From Aurifilum marmelostoma (Eukaryota > Ascomycota > Sordariomycetes > Diaporthales > Cryphonectriaceae): 64,000 bases of DNA. The stretch spans positions 186,001 to 250,000 of the forward strand of contig JAMXSV010000003.1 of the NCBI GenBank assembly GCA_027559495.1, written 5' to 3'. Position 1 is the first letter of the stretch. Each line of letters opens with the position of its first letter. Below the pieces are notes generated by a model. It had not been told where the DNA came from and did no database searches. It worked only from the letters and a program-made list of their open reading frames with translations. This document shows positions 50,764 to 63,224 of the stretch, one piece after another. The translations under genes were made by a program, and so were the position numbers.

Positions 50764-53700
50764 CTAGGCTGAATCAATAGCTGCTTTCAGGGCATTAGCT
50801 AGGAGGTCGTCATCGGCCCTGTCCTTGTTTTCCGCTGCCTGCGCTGGGGTCTCTGGTGCCGGAGCAGGGGCCTGAGGAGGTACTGGAGCCGGTGCGGGAG
50901 CGGGGCCGCTTGCAATCATCGGTGCTGGGGCCGGAGTAGGCGCAGGTGGTGTTGGCGTGGGGCCTGACGCCGGGCTTGCAGCTACAGGAACGGCAGGATG
51001 CTGAGCCGGCCTAGGCGCAACAGGTTGTGCGGGCTTTACGGCAACTTGAGGTGGCTGAGGAGGAGGCGCCTGCTGGGCAATCTTCGCAGGAAGAGGTGTG
51101 TGGACAGACGGGTTCTGCCCACCTGGAGGTGCTGGCATGATATTCGGCATGCTTCTCGACGCTGCCGTTGGCGCTGGTGAAGGAGCTGACCCAGCAAGCG
51201 GAGGGATGGACGCTGGTCGGGGTGGTACGGTACCAGCAGCATGTGCTGGGCGAGAAGGAGGAGCAGACGTGGGTTGACCTGCAACCGCCGATGGCGGGCG
51301 TGGCTGCATCTGGGGTGTTGTATTTGATGAGGCGGAAATATTCCGTGGAGGTATGGAGGAGTGAGCCGGGGCTGGAGCCATTGGCCGTTGAGCTTGCTGG
51401 TAGGAAGTTGGCGTTTGGACGGCTGGTTGCTGTTGTATCGGCCTCTGTTGGTATTGGGGATTCACTGGACTGCCAACTTGTTGCAGTGGCCGCTGGTAAG
51501 AAGCGGGTGCTGGTGCTATGGGCTGATGGTGCTGTGACTGAGGAGCCAATGGTCTCGGCCCTGTTGACTGTTGCTGGTGCTGCTGCATTGTATTTGTAGT
51601 GTGGCTGATGGCACCAGTAGCCTGCTGTGGTTGCTGTGGTGGCCGTTGTTGCGAGTATACTTGGTGGGATGAATATGTCTGCTGGGGTTGCTGATGAGGA
51701 GGATGATGATGAGGATTGGCGCTCACAGGCGTCGAGGGACCGGCTCCCGGTGTTGTGGAACCTGGCCGTGGCGATCCGCTCATTGAGACACCACCGTGAT
51801 TGGAGAGCCCCGTGCCGTTCGTGGTACCATTCATGTAGGTTGAAGCATAAGTGCTCGGGCTCCCTCCAGTCTGGCCGCGTGCCTGCTCCTCTGCCTCCTT
51901 CCGCGCTGCCTGGCTTGGAGCGCGCGTTTTGAGCTCGCCGGTGACGCACTGTAGATAGTACGGCATCTCCGAATTCGTCTTGAGGAAGAACAGTTTGAGG
52001 TTCCGGGCCTTGTCCTTGAGCTGGACCTGAGTTCTGTCTTTCAAGATGTCGGAGACGGTCCCGTTCTGACCAAAGAGTTGCAGAATCTGGCTCCAGTGCG
52101 GGCCCTTAACCAGGTCGAGACCTGCCATGAGAGCCTTCTCTTCTTCTGGGGTCCACGGCCTTCTCGTAGAGTGCAGACCCTCCCTACGAGCGTGCGCTGA
52201 TGATTTCGCGACGGCTGCTTGCCGAGCTCTTTCGTACAAGATAGATGTCGGGAGTGTCTGGCTGGGCGGAAGGGTGGTGCTTTCTGGTATTGTCGACGAG
52301 CCATACGCATAGCCGTCATACCCAGTAAGCTTTTCGGTGATGAGTGATGCCAGGCCTGCACTGTCGAAGCCACCATCAGCCCCGCTCCGCCTCACCTGCC
52401 CGGGAAATGCCCCAGAGTATTGTGACTGGACAGCCTCCATAAACATCAGATCTTCCTCGCCGGCCTCGTTGGGGACCTCAAAGCCATGGCTTTCGGCGTA
52501 GTCCAGAATGGAGTCGAAATTGGAGCGGATGAAAGCACTAAGGCTATCCAGGAACGATGCGAATTGGTACTTGGCCTCAAGTGCCTCTGTTGTCTCATGG
52601 TTAGCTTGTCGTCCTCAAGTTGCCTTGTCTCTCGGATCGCATCGCAATATGCTGCTCACTTCTCTTTTCCTTATCATGGCCTATAGCCTTGAGCAAGTTC
52701 CGCCTGTCTGTGAAAGGCCTGACAAAGTCGTCTGCAGACATGGCAAGATTCGACTCTCTCCAGTATCCCCTCAGCTTCTCCTCCAGGTCCAGCGGGAAGA
52801 ATTTGTCCATCAGGCTGTTTCTCGTTGACTCTTTATCCTCCATGACATTTGCATACGCGAGGAAACTTTGCGTCTTCTGATCGAGGTAAAGCGCAGATAT
52901 ATCCTCAGTGATCATACCATTTTCTGGAATCATGATCTTGAGGAAATTGTCGTGGGCAGTAGCCATGGTCGGGCCGCCCGGTCCGTAGAAACTTGCGCAC
53001 ATGCTCGCCAGGTTCGCCATCTGGATCGTCTCGCGGTCGCCCGGGTCGTGGATGTCGAGATCGTCAGCGCTGAGAAAGACTGTAGCGTCGGTGAACAGTT
53101 TCAAGACCGCCATAAACGTCTGTCGCAGTGCCGAATACACCTTTCCGCCCTCGGTCCTAACATCTCTGATCTGACGGTCGGTGACCTCCGAAGGCTGCTG
53201 AAAGAGCGCAAGCAAGATCTGCACGGACTGCAAGGTTGGTCAGCACCATGCGGTCCATCCTGAAGCCTAATACTGGGTCCCACTTACCAGACTACCTAAC
53301 ATTGGCAAGCCCATTGCCCGTGAGAAATATGTCGGATTCTCAATGAATTTCATCTTTTCGAGGCGTCTCCGAGGAGGCGGCAGAGGTATTGACGGCATCA
53401 TATCCATTGCGCTGTCCTCTGCCGAACCGGCCCCGTCGTTAACACCCTCAGGCTCGACCGAGCCCAAGACATTGGAAAGCTGCGCTCCCAGGTCCCACGC
53501 AAGCAGGCTAGTAGCCTCTCCACCATCGTCATCACCGTGGACCTCTGCGTTCTGATCCGGCTGGACTTCCGTGATGTGTTCCGTCTTCTGTCTCTTCTCG
53601 GCGCCGCCTTCTTCTATGGTCTCTGGCGTCCTCGACCGCTTTGTTGGGCCCACGTCCGAGAGAGGAGAGATTGCTGGCGTAGGTACAGTTCCCTGAAGGA

Positions 53701-54256
53701 TCGATGCGAGAACAGAGGACACCCCAGCCGTTGCGCCAGATGGCGGAGTTGGTGCGGTGCCAGACGTAGACGGCGCGACAGTGCCATTGGTGGGAGCAGG
53801 TATGGCGATCGAGAGCGGTTGGTGGGCTTGTGAGGCAGCTTTGGGGGTCTCCCTCGGCGGGTCCTGCACCTCTTCCTTGATCTGAACAGCCTGATCTGAT
53901 GAAGGTGCTGCTGGAGTAGCAGGATTGGGAGTTGTATCGGGAGCTGGCTTCGCGGGGACAGCGTCGAGCTGCCGCTGCGGTACCGCTTCAGTCTTTATCG
54001 GCGGATCGGAAGCATCTTTTGGACTGCTCGGCTCATTTTTTGGAGGAGTTCCTGTATGACACGAGATGTCAGAATCCTGCTCCGCCCTCGACTATATCGG
54101 AATCCAAAAGGTCTGCAACAACACGCATGGTGGACACCTCCATCTTCCACATGCAACCTTGACGACGAATTGAGCCTGATCCCATCAGAACATACCGCTT
54201 GTCTGGTCTGTCGCTACGGCTGGCGCCGGCGACGCATTTTGTGGAGCGTCCGCCAT
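50764..54256 (-). CDS. Tbf1/TRF-like telobox Myb DNA-binding protein
   Basis: Four exons, 54196-54256, 53288-54051, 52660-53227 and 50764-52586, give 1071 aa. A Pro/Thr/Ala-rich acidic head (residues 1-250) has a nuclear-signal-like TKRSRTPETIEEGGAEKRQK. The TRF-homology dimerisation region spans about residues 270-500 (NPTYFSRAMGLPMLGSL, ILLALFQQPSE, PLDLEEKLRGYW). A single Myb domain begins RRPWTPEEEKALMAGL at 606 and ends in the telobox-like QLKDKARNLK (653-662). The rest is Pro/Gln/Ala-rich and probably disordered. Fungal relatives (Tbf1, Teb1/Taz1-like) bind TTAGGG repeats at subtelomeres and promoters, so a role in telomere or gene regulation is likely. The telobox here has Ala where canonical members have Trp (KDKWRN). 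Confidence 0.9.
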
Positions 54257-54995
54257 CTCTTTGCAACATATAGAGTCATCCAGAAGCCTTGCGCAACCGA
54301 ATCTGGATATGGTCCGAGGAGGAGGAGAACTCGTAGAGCACAAGCGGGATACGCCGCGAGACGTCTTTCCAAGATCGCTAGAATCATGCTTCGCCGAGGC
54401 GGCAGAAAATGAAAAGTGCCCAGGATTTGTTCATGAATGTCGAAAAAGTTAGCCCCACAATGGTGACACCGCCTGCTTGATGCGGCCGAGGTTGAAGGGC
54501 TTACATAATAATCCATCATAGTGGTACAGAACATGATCATGAAAGCGCGACTCTGGTCTCGAGGGACCATAGCGTACATGCTAATGTACTGACTAACTCG
54601 GTACTTGGTACTTTATACGACAGTATTATCTTGATTATGTGCGAGCCCGACCGCTACGTTAGCTACATAGACCACATCATTTCCAGCTTGCACTGGGGAT
54701 GGCCATCATTCAGTAGTGCTCGCATATTATAACTTTATCAACATGGTCTAAATTGACAATTTTTTTTTTTTTTATAGGAGGACACGCCTGTGTACATGTG
54801 CTAGGTAGGGGGCCAAGAGGCTGACGCTCAAGGTCAGAAGGCTTCTCACTTGTAGAAATGTCTCTTAACACCGACTTTCGAGAAAACTGCTATGTCTCTT
54901 CACACTATTTAGTTGAGACGAGTGAGGTATCCGCTATCAGGCCTCGGTAAGTCGGCCGTTTGACATCGCTTCCGGGTCTGGAGATGGACAACTTA
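54257..54995. other. Upstream region of the TRF-like gene
   Basis: No gene is seen; it contains a T16 tract at about 54760-54775. The 5' part of the tannase relic may extend into its right end but is unreadable. Confidence 0.4.
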
Positions 54996-55411
54996 TATCG
55001 CCTCTTCCCGAATCCCGGCCCGGGGCGAGCATTGACTCTTAAGGACAGAGATTAATTTTCAGAACTCTGATACACAAGACGACGAGTGTCTGACTCAGAT
55101 CCTTTAGGTGATTACATAGTCGATGTACCGACAGGGCTGAGTTCGTGAGCACCACGGTTACATTGCAGGCATCAGCGAGGTCAACAACGGCCAGTATCCA
55201 GTTCCAGAATATCGCAACGCCCAGATTGATGTACTCGTCACCATGATAAACTGGGTCAAGAATGGGACCGCGCCAGGCCAAAGGCATCGGGACGGCCTAC
55301 AACTACAACCCGAGGTCATCAGATGCCCCTCTGTGCACACGCAAGCAGGCAATGTATGCGGGCATGGGCAAGCCGTATAAACCCGAGAGCTGGATCTGCC
55401 AAACAATCTAG
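54996..55411 (+). pseudogene. Relic of a tannase/feruloyl esterase gene (C-terminal part)
   Basis: Three pieces of one family are seen in three different frames. At 54996-55010 YRLFP followed by NPGPG resembles the conserved RLF.VPGMGHC of tannases. At 55171-55275 the frame reads ISEVNNGQYPVPEYR and then LVTMINWVKNGTAP, like the LVxWVExGxAP block near the tannase C-terminus. At 55283-55411 a third frame reads GIGTAYNYNP, then PLCTRKQAMYAG and KPYKPESWIC before TAG, matching the RPLCPYPxxAxYxGxGDxNxAxSWxC ending. Frame breaks and loss of the GMGHC histidine motif make it non-functional. The N-terminal two thirds, including the serine nucleophile region, is absent: the telobox gene starts only 740 bases away. 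The family hydrolyses gallate or ferulate esters of plant phenolics and is normally secreted. Confidence 0.6.
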
Positions 55412-58400
55412 TGGAAAGATCGAGGCAAGAACGCAGGTGTAGAATAGGTATTGATCGTTTAGTTCAAGGGTCTAGAGACTGCTCAACTCGCACGGTATTA
55501 TTCGAGACAGCTTTGTCACGGGTCGTTACGCAGAATTGACGACCAGAAAATCCACAGACAGCCCCCATCAACATGAAAAGTACCCTGCCTTAAGCAGGAA
55601 CATACGGCCACAGTGATGCAGACCATCACAGGGTGTTGCTTCTCCGGACCCCGTTTATGCCACCTGATCTCCGCTTCCTCTGTTTAATCTCCGTGTTCGC
55701 GATGCTGAAATCATTCTTTCTCATTGCCCATAGATAATAGAATGAGCAGAACGCATTAGTGCAGGAGACTAGGGACAGCTGTGTGAAGTATTTACCACCA
55801 CACTTTCAACAGGTCTTCCCATTTAGCGTCTTCTCCTGTGATAACACAACATGAAGCCATATGTCGTCTTGCATCGGGAAGGTTCCTCGATCTGAAAGGC
55901 TAGAGATAGGAGAAAAATAATACTCTGCAGGCCATAGTCGCTACGATTGGCTTGACGACGGCTCGCGTAAAATTATTATGTAATAAGTAATGGGAAGGTG
56001 AAATGTCGGATTCTTGGGAAGCACTATGTTACAGTACTTTAAACCAGTCGGCTGAGATTCAAGATCTCCATTCGTGAATGACACCTCGCTTTGCAAAGGG
56101 TCTAGCCGCCCCGGGAAGACAGACGCAAGGGAGCACAGACAAATCGCACGGACAGATTAGAGACGTTTGTCTCTTGACAAGCGCACACAAGGCCGCAGCT
56201 GGGTACGTAGTTCCAGTAGTACCAAAAAGGATAGTGTTCAGTATTCTAGACCGAGACCCTTTGTTTGTGTAGCTCAGTGGGAAGATGGGCAAGCCATGAG
56301 GGTTCCATTTAGAGGATCGGACTTAAACTGGTCACCTGCGGACACAGCCTCCTCAACCTTTCAAAACTCTAATGATTTATCATTTAACAGCAAATATGGA
56401 GTGAGCCGCACGAGCCCGGACACAAGGAAGCAGGTAGACCTCGGGTCAGGGTAGGCAGTCGCTAACACCCGCCCCCTTCGGCCAGACACAAGAGGAAAGT
56501 CAAGAGCTGAAATACCAATGAACTACGTACTAATCTCTAAAGTAAGAGAAATAAAAAAATCAGTCCATTCAGGGGGTAAGGAAAACGGGAGCCGGCGGAG
56601 TGGGTTCTTGGGTTTAAAAGGCTCGAGAGGATTCGGATCCGCAAGGGAGTGTCTGCGGCTCACGGTGGGTTTTACAGTAAGAACATGGCATCTTGGGAGT
56701 GGAGGGGCGGGCTGTGAGGAAAAGCGAAAAAGGCAACCCTTTGTTCGTTGGTGACCACCCGGGCTTGACATCGGGGCCGTAGTGGCTCCCGATGGGGCTC
56801 TTTGTGGTGGGGCCTATTCCTCGCTGGGCATTCTCCCGAGATAGGCGGCTTGGTCCTGCGATTTGGGTGAGCATCACATAATTGACACCTAGCAGTACTG
56901 ACTAGCCGCGAAGACACATACAAACAGTGGTCGAAGTCGGGGGGGAAAGGTTAAAAAAAAAAGAAATATTCACAGTCGAGGCGCTTCTACACAGTACATT
57001 TATGCATTGATGAGAAGAATTGATAGCACGGAATATAGTTTCATGTTGATCAGTGGTATCTTCCAGGTTTCTCAAGACAAGGATGGGAGCTTGTCACTCC
57101 ACAATCCCCCCCCCCTCTCCTGCTGTGGTACAAGAAAAGGTTGGGGGTGGAAATGGCGGGGCTCTGGTATTGGCCTGGTCTGGAATGCGGGGTGCAGAGG
57201 CGTCAAACGCGGAGGGGGTTGGTTGTATTTGGTACAATGGCAGCCAAGCCCAACTGACATTACCTGACTGCAGTGCTATGTAGCATACAGCATCTCAGCC
57301 CACCTTCACAGCTGCCAAGGTTTGCTAGGGGTTGAACAAAAACGGTATGCAGAATGAGACAGCGTCTCCTTCTTCCGATGAGCTGGGCTTGGTTTTCTTG
57401 GCGTGACAAGGGATCATAAGGATTCGGGCAGTAACTGTTGACTGCAGGCCGTGGCATCCGCAGCACTCGCCATTCCAGACGACACCCACTGGATGTTGTA
57501 CTGTAAGGAAGGGTGGGTTTGAAAAAGAGTGAGGGGGGGGGGGGCGTTGGTCATCTTGCCTCATCCCACCTACAACTCCAGCCCGAAATTCCCTCGGTCT
57601 AAAGGAGAGCGGATCATCCGTTCAGAAAAGATTTACGTTGGGTGAAATCTGGGGAACAATGATGTTGCGTGTTGGTAATCCAATAACGTTCTTGGGTCCA
57701 GACAGCCCTGGCACGCTGACCTGGGGTCGCTAGGGAGACTACTGCGTCCAGTGTGGGGTTTGCCCCATCCGGGGTTGAACTATGAACCGGGAAAGCCCCT
57801 CACCTAGGGCGCCTTTAGACACCATTTCCCTTCTCTAGGTCCCGTATCGAGATGAGGGGGAGGAAGACGAAGGATGGAACACACACACACACACAGACAC
57901 AAGTCGACCAGCATCTGCTGTATAATGTAGCCCCTCGGTTCATGAGGGTGGATAAGGTACCCGTCTGGTGGCTGTCTGGTGGCTGTCACACAGTACACTC
58001 CACAAAAATGGACGTCGTCTTGGTGGTGATTATGTTGCTGATGATGATGATGATATGTACGAATCCCTGCGCCATGGCACATGTGTACCGTGTGGGCGCG
58101 GATCCGAACCTTAGCCTCGACACAGGTGCGTATCAACATGGTGACTATGCCAAATCCAACCAGGGGTCGGGCAGGAAAGGGCCTCTAACAAAGCTCCCCC
58201 GATCAGAGGAAAGTGCTACAGCAACTTCATACTAATCTGGCCAGCGCAGCTTTCCCCTTGCGGGCTGTCGAACTACCCCGCTCTGGGGAGGGGCCACCCA
58301 TGACGATGTCCCCTTGGCAACCCTCGCCACTTCTCTGTACGACTGCCCTCGCATGCGAGACTTGGTGCAACTATTTGACCCGTCGTCTGCCGCCTACCTC

Positions 58401-58596
58401 TCCTCTGTCAAACGTGCTTCATTCCTCCTCCTTTCAACTCCATTCCTGCTTTTGATACCCATATCTCTCTCTCCATACTCGCACTCTTCCCTCTCTCCTT
58501 CACAACACGGCAGTGCCATAGGCTGAAGACAAACAATCCCTCATAAACCCAACAACATCTCTCACACACGAAACACCACATCCTACCACAAACACC
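55412..58596. other. Gene-poor region before aldehyde dehydrogenase
   Basis: No gene is recognised. A tRNA-like D-arm string near 56270 has no matching T-arm. Simple tracts include G10-11 near 57533-57543 and (CA)n at 57877-57895. From about 58200 the sequence becomes a pyrimidine-rich promoter/leader. Confidence 0.5.
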
Positions 58597-60365
58597 ATGT
58601 CTCTGTTCACAGAACTCAAGACGCCAGTCACTGGTGCCTACAAGCAGCCCACAGGACTGTATGTTACGACCCCTCCCTGCTACTTTCTGCTGCGCCCTTG
58701 TATCTCGGTCAGATCCCGGACTAACATAGCTCCTCCCCTCCTCAGGTATATCGGCGGCAAGTGGGTTGAGGCCGTTGACAAGAAGAAGTTTGATGTCATC
58801 AACCCCACCACCGAGGAGGTCATTACCCAGGTCTCTGAAGGCACCGAGAAGGATGTTGATCTCGCCGTCGCTGCTGCCCGCAAGGCTTTCGAGGGCGAGT
58901 GGAAACAGACCTCGCCCAACGCCAGAAGCCGCCTGCTGCTCAAGCTTGCCGATCTCCTCGAGGCCAACACAGACCTGCTGGCTGCTGTCGAGTCGCTCGA
59001 CAATGGCAAGTCCATCAACATGGCCCGCGGTGACGTTGGTGCCGTCGTCAACTGCATAAGATATTATGGTGGTTGGGCCGACAAGATCGAGGGCAAGACC
59101 CACGACATCGACCCGGGCATGTTCCACTACTCCAAGGTGGAGCCGGTAAGTGTTTTGACTCTCCGCACTTGGGCCTTGTCATATCGTGCCAGCCATATGC
59201 TGACCCATCCTCGCTGCGAATCAGATCGGTGTCTGCGGACAGATCATCCCGTGGAACTTCCCCCTGCTCATGTGGGCATGGAAGATCGGCCCCGCCCTGG
59301 CTACTGGTAACTGTGTGGTGATGAAGTCTGCTGAGCAGACGCCCCTCTCCGCCCTGGTGGCTACACAGTTCATCGACGAGGCTGGCTTCCCTGCAGGTGT
59401 CTACAACCTGATCTCCGGCTTCGGCAAGACAGCAGGTGCTGCCCTCGCCTCGCACATGGACGTTGACAAGGTGGCCTTCACCGGCTCTACCCCCGTCGGC
59501 CGGCAGATCATGAAGGCCGCCGCCTCCTCCAACCTCAAGAAGGTGACCCTGGAGCTGGGCGGCAAGTCGCCAAACATTGTGTTCGACGATGCCGACATCG
59601 AGGAGGCCATCCACTGGGTCAACTTTGGCATCTACTTCAACCACGGCCAGTGCTGCTGCGCAGGTTCCCGCATCTTCGTGCAGGAGGGCATCTACGACAA
59701 GTTCATCGAGGCCTTCAAGAAGCGCACCGAGGAGAACAAGGTCGGCGACCCATTCGCCGAGGACACCTTCCAGGGCCCCCAGGTCAGCCAGCTCCAGTAT
59801 GACCGCATCATGGGCTACATCAAGGTCGGCAAGGAGGAGGGCGCTACCGTGGAGACGGGTGGCGAGCGCCATGGTGACAAGGGCTACTTCATCAAGCCCA
59901 CTATCTTCAGCAACGTCACCCCCAAGATGAAGATCGCACAGGAGGAGATCTTCGGACCCGTGTGCACCATTTCCAAGTTCAAGACCGAGGAGGATGCCAT
60001 CGAGGCCGCCCACGACACCTCGTACGGCCTGGCCGCCGCCGTCCACACCAAGGACCTCAGCACCGCCATCCGCGTCAGCAACTCCCTCAAGGCCGGCACC
60101 GTCTGGGTGAACTGCTACAACCTCATCCACCACCAGGTAAGCTTTGAGATACCCCCACCCCCTTCCCCACCCCTGGGGCCCCCGCGGAGAGGGAAAAAAA
60201 AAAAGACATCTTCACTTTTCCCATGAACGAGAAAAACATGTATACTAATGAAACTTACAGATCGGCTTTGGCGGCTACAAGCAATCTGGCATCGGGCGTG
60301 AGCTTGGAGAGGCTGCTCTGGCGAACTACTTAGAAAGCAAGGCTGTCCACATCAAGCTGGCCTAA
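58597..60365 (+). CDS. NAD(P)-dependent aldehyde dehydrogenase (fungal AldA type)
   Basis: Oxidises acetaldehyde and other aldehydes to acids in ethanol and related carbon metabolism. Four exons: 58597-58658, 58746-59145, 59225-60136 and 60261-60365, giving 492 aa, the family norm. It opens YIGGKWVEAVDKKKFDVINP. The cofactor fold includes GQIIPWNFPLLMWAWKIGPA and the FTGSTPVGR turn. Catalytic Glu264 lies in LELGGKSPNIVF, and the nucleophile is Cys298 in GQCCCAGSR, 34 residues apart as in class 1/2 enzymes. The end GFGGYKQSGIGRELG...YLESKAVHIKLA is intact. The short exon 1 and a GTAAGT-type donor at each junction support the model. The gene name is not asserted because fungi carry several paralogs. 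Confidence 0.95.
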
Positions 60366-61725
60366 GTATAATCTGGAACGGAGGGGATGCAGGGAACATA
60401 AGGGACAAAAGGAAGAAATTGCCAATGGGAATCCCGAGGAGTTGGGTTGGAATCTGGTCATGTATTTGCTTGCCTGAAACGGGGTTATATCCACCATGTG
60501 AGTGATCTTTGTACACATTTAGCATATTCTCAAAGTCTGGACGATCAATGAATGTCATTTATTTTGTAGCTGTTGAACAAGACTTTCAGTAGCTCAAGAA
60601 TGTCTTCCCTTGCATAGACCCTGTCCAACTCTTGTAGATGTATCCCCGTAAATGAGGCTTTCTTGACCCCAGGAATTGAGAAATACATAAGTTTATGAGC
60701 ATACAGTTTAGAGTCGAGGCAATTGACTGATTGGTCGACATAGAGAGGGGTGTGCGTACAAACCTTGTCTAGCATAGTAGTCTCATGAAGACTTTATGTG
60801 TGTCTCATGCCAGTCAGTAACAACCAGATAATATATACATAGATAATATTAATGTACCTATCGCGTTATGCTATGCTGTGCTATTTGTGTTGCTACATAA
60901 TACATCGTCATCAATCACTCACCGGTAGACTTCCCTCCCTTTCCCCCCACAGCCCATCTCCACAACCAAAGGGGCGGGCGGGCGCGTTACCGCTGTTCTT
61001 TTTCAGCGGGGGAAACCCCCCCCTCTCTCCTTCTGTAAGCACGCCTGAACGCGAACGAGAACCCCACCGACGCAACCCAACGCCGGCCCAAACCTAGTAC
61101 AGTACACCACAGTTAGCGCTGGTAGTACTAAGGCTTATTCGCGAGCCCCCCCAAACGCGACGGGCGCGAAATCAACAACGACAACCTTTTTGTGAACAAG
61201 GTTCCGAACCTGCATTTACGTCTTTTTGACCACCACCTGAATCATCCTACCACAGGGAAGAGAAAAAAAGGCCGTCTCCTATTTTTTTTTTTTTTGTCTT
61301 TTAAGAAAGAAAGAAAAAAAAAAACAATCAAAAACAGACAACGACCTAAAACACATATACCCGACCAACACACCTTCTTTCTTACCCAGAGGAGATCGAC
61401 CAAACGCGGTCCCAACCCCCCCCAATCCAACCCTCGTATCTACCCTACCCCGCCAAGGTGGGAATAGAGGAAGAAAGAAAGAGGCAGACGGGCCCAGCCT
61501 GGTGGGAACCCAGCCCGATCGAAAAAGGCCAACAGAGAAGCGGGGAGGAGGCCCAGAACCAGGACCAGAAAAGAGAGGCGCACAGATCAGGACGAGAAAG
61601 CGGGGAAGGAGAGGGGGGTTTGAAAGAACTCTCCATCCACCAAAAAGAGCAAAGAAAAGGAGAGAAGGGGTGACGAGGCAAGAAGAGAGAGAAGACAGGA
61701 CACGACTGCTCTCGTATCGACCAAG
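60366..61725. promoter_or_regulatory. 3' flank of aldehyde dehydrogenase and leader of DAD1
   Basis: No gene is recognised. From about 60940 the DNA is a long C- and A-rich leader running to the DAD1 start at 61726, with A/T homopolymers near 61281-61325. Confidence 0.5.
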
Positions 61726-62240
61726 ATGGCATCGACGTCCACCCGCCCCGAATTCGAACGCCAGCGCGCCGAGCTGGTTCGCGAGATCGCAGAGGTAAAG
61801 CTTCTGCCCACCTCCCCACCCACCCTGTCCCGCATCCGTCCAGGGCGTGTGTGTATGTGTATGTGTGTGTGTATTGCACCGACAGACTAACCCTGCCCTT
61901 TTTACAGAGCTTCGAGCACGTCCTGGCCGGCATAAACAAGCTGAACCGCAACCTAGAGGCGGTAATCACAGTAGGCAACGAGTTTTCCTCCGTCGAGGCC
62001 CTGTGGAGCACGTTCGAGAACGTCATGGGCCAGGAGGGGGAGAATAATACCAGTGGAGGAGGTGGAGGCGGGCCCACGGCGGCAGAGGGGGAGGAGGAGG
62101 CGGCGGAGGAGCAGCAGCAGGGGAGGAGGGGCAAACCTGCAGGGGAGGGGATGGAGGGAGGAGGAGGAGGAGGAGGAGGAGGGAGTAGACGCAGAAGGGG
62201 AGCAGAGGGGCATGTAGGCGGGGGATTTTGTGAGGGGTGA
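61726..62240 (+). CDS. DAD1: DASH/Dam1 complex subunit Dad1
   Basis: Dad1 is a small coiled-coil subunit of the DASH ring that couples kinetochores to microtubules. Exons 61726-61794 and 61908-62240 give 133 aa. The conserved part is short and clear: FERQRAELVREIAESFEHVL, then INKLNRNLEAVITVGNEFSS, VEALWSTFENVMG. Only about the first 70 residues are Dad1. The remaining 60 or so are a Gly/Glu-rich low-complexity tail coded by GGA/GAG-type purine repeats, absent from the compact yeast protein (94 aa as I recall). The intron has a (TG)n run. Confidence 0.9.
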
Positions 62241-63224
62241 GCGCGCGGATGGGGATTGGGGACGGACGATGGCCGACCAACAGTAAAGGTCGAGGCACCT
62301 TGGCAGACAGGATGAGACAGACATACTTGCTGGAAGGTGTAAAAAGACAACAACCATGATACCCAATATACTCCTGCTTCTACGATGATGGCTCCTGTCC
62401 ACAGAGAAACAGACACTGGGGATTGATCGCTACACGCAAATGGCATCGTCACGTCACGCTTTCAGAGAGGCCAGGCTCTGTAGTAATAAGACATTTGCTT
62501 CCTATTCATGATCCTGCTCCTCAATGACTAATGGGACAAATCCATGCAAGAACCCAAAACAACAATTTCCTCGAGGTTCCCATGTAGGAAAAGAAATGAG
62601 ACCACCATCGCCGGTCCTGTCCCTCCCTTTGTCGATTGATGTACAGCCCGATTCCCGGGTCGCCGCCCTCCCCCCAACGCCCGTCCGTCAAGTAGTGGTG
62701 GCATCAAGCCATGAATGGCATGGAGGGACAGGTGGTCCTTCTTGGGTGTGGTGTTTGTACTGCCCTCCTCACAATCGAGAGGAGGAAAAGGTATAGAAAA
62801 GAATTCTCGTACAGAGAGAGATATAATGCCATAGAAACAAGTACTCCCGACATTGAGCTCTAGTAGAGCCTCCGCCCTGCCTCGCAGGCATATAGGGTGT
62901 TGCCCCCATGGGGTGCGTCTTTCGTCCCAACCCATCGTATGTATGCATCGTCCATCATCCAGTCATCGTCGTTGCGCAAGTTGGCAGGCCGATGCAAGCC
63001 TCTCGTGGACCGCTTGTTCCCGAAAGGAAACTTCCGTATTGGGCCAAGAGGAATTGATGGTCGTCGTCTGTCGCATCACGCTTCGTTGTCATTACGCCCC
63101 GCCTCTTCCCTTCTCTGTATCGCGGTATCTGGGGGCTTATCGTACCGAACCTCTCCTCTTCGAAGGGGTACCGATCGAACCCGTCATTAAGGTAATTAAA
63201 AAGAGAAAATAGGGTAGTCTTTGC
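62241..63224. other. Convergent intergenic region between DAD1 and RHO4
   Basis: The 3' flanks of two genes meet here. No gene is recognised; small open frames overlap on both strands. Confidence 0.5.

Noticed and set aside
50205..50777. 190-codon minus-strand frame after the telobox gene
   Set aside because: It overlaps the end of the telobox gene in another frame and lacks domain character; treated as 3' flank.
56262..56340. tRNA-like string TAGCTCAGTGGGAAGATGGG
   Set aside because: It resembles a tRNA D-arm, but no GGTTCGA-type T-arm or paired acceptor stem follows at the right distance.
57730..57810. Minus-strand B-box-like AGTTCAACCCC
   Set aside because: The flanking bases do not pair into a T-stem and no A-box is present upstream.
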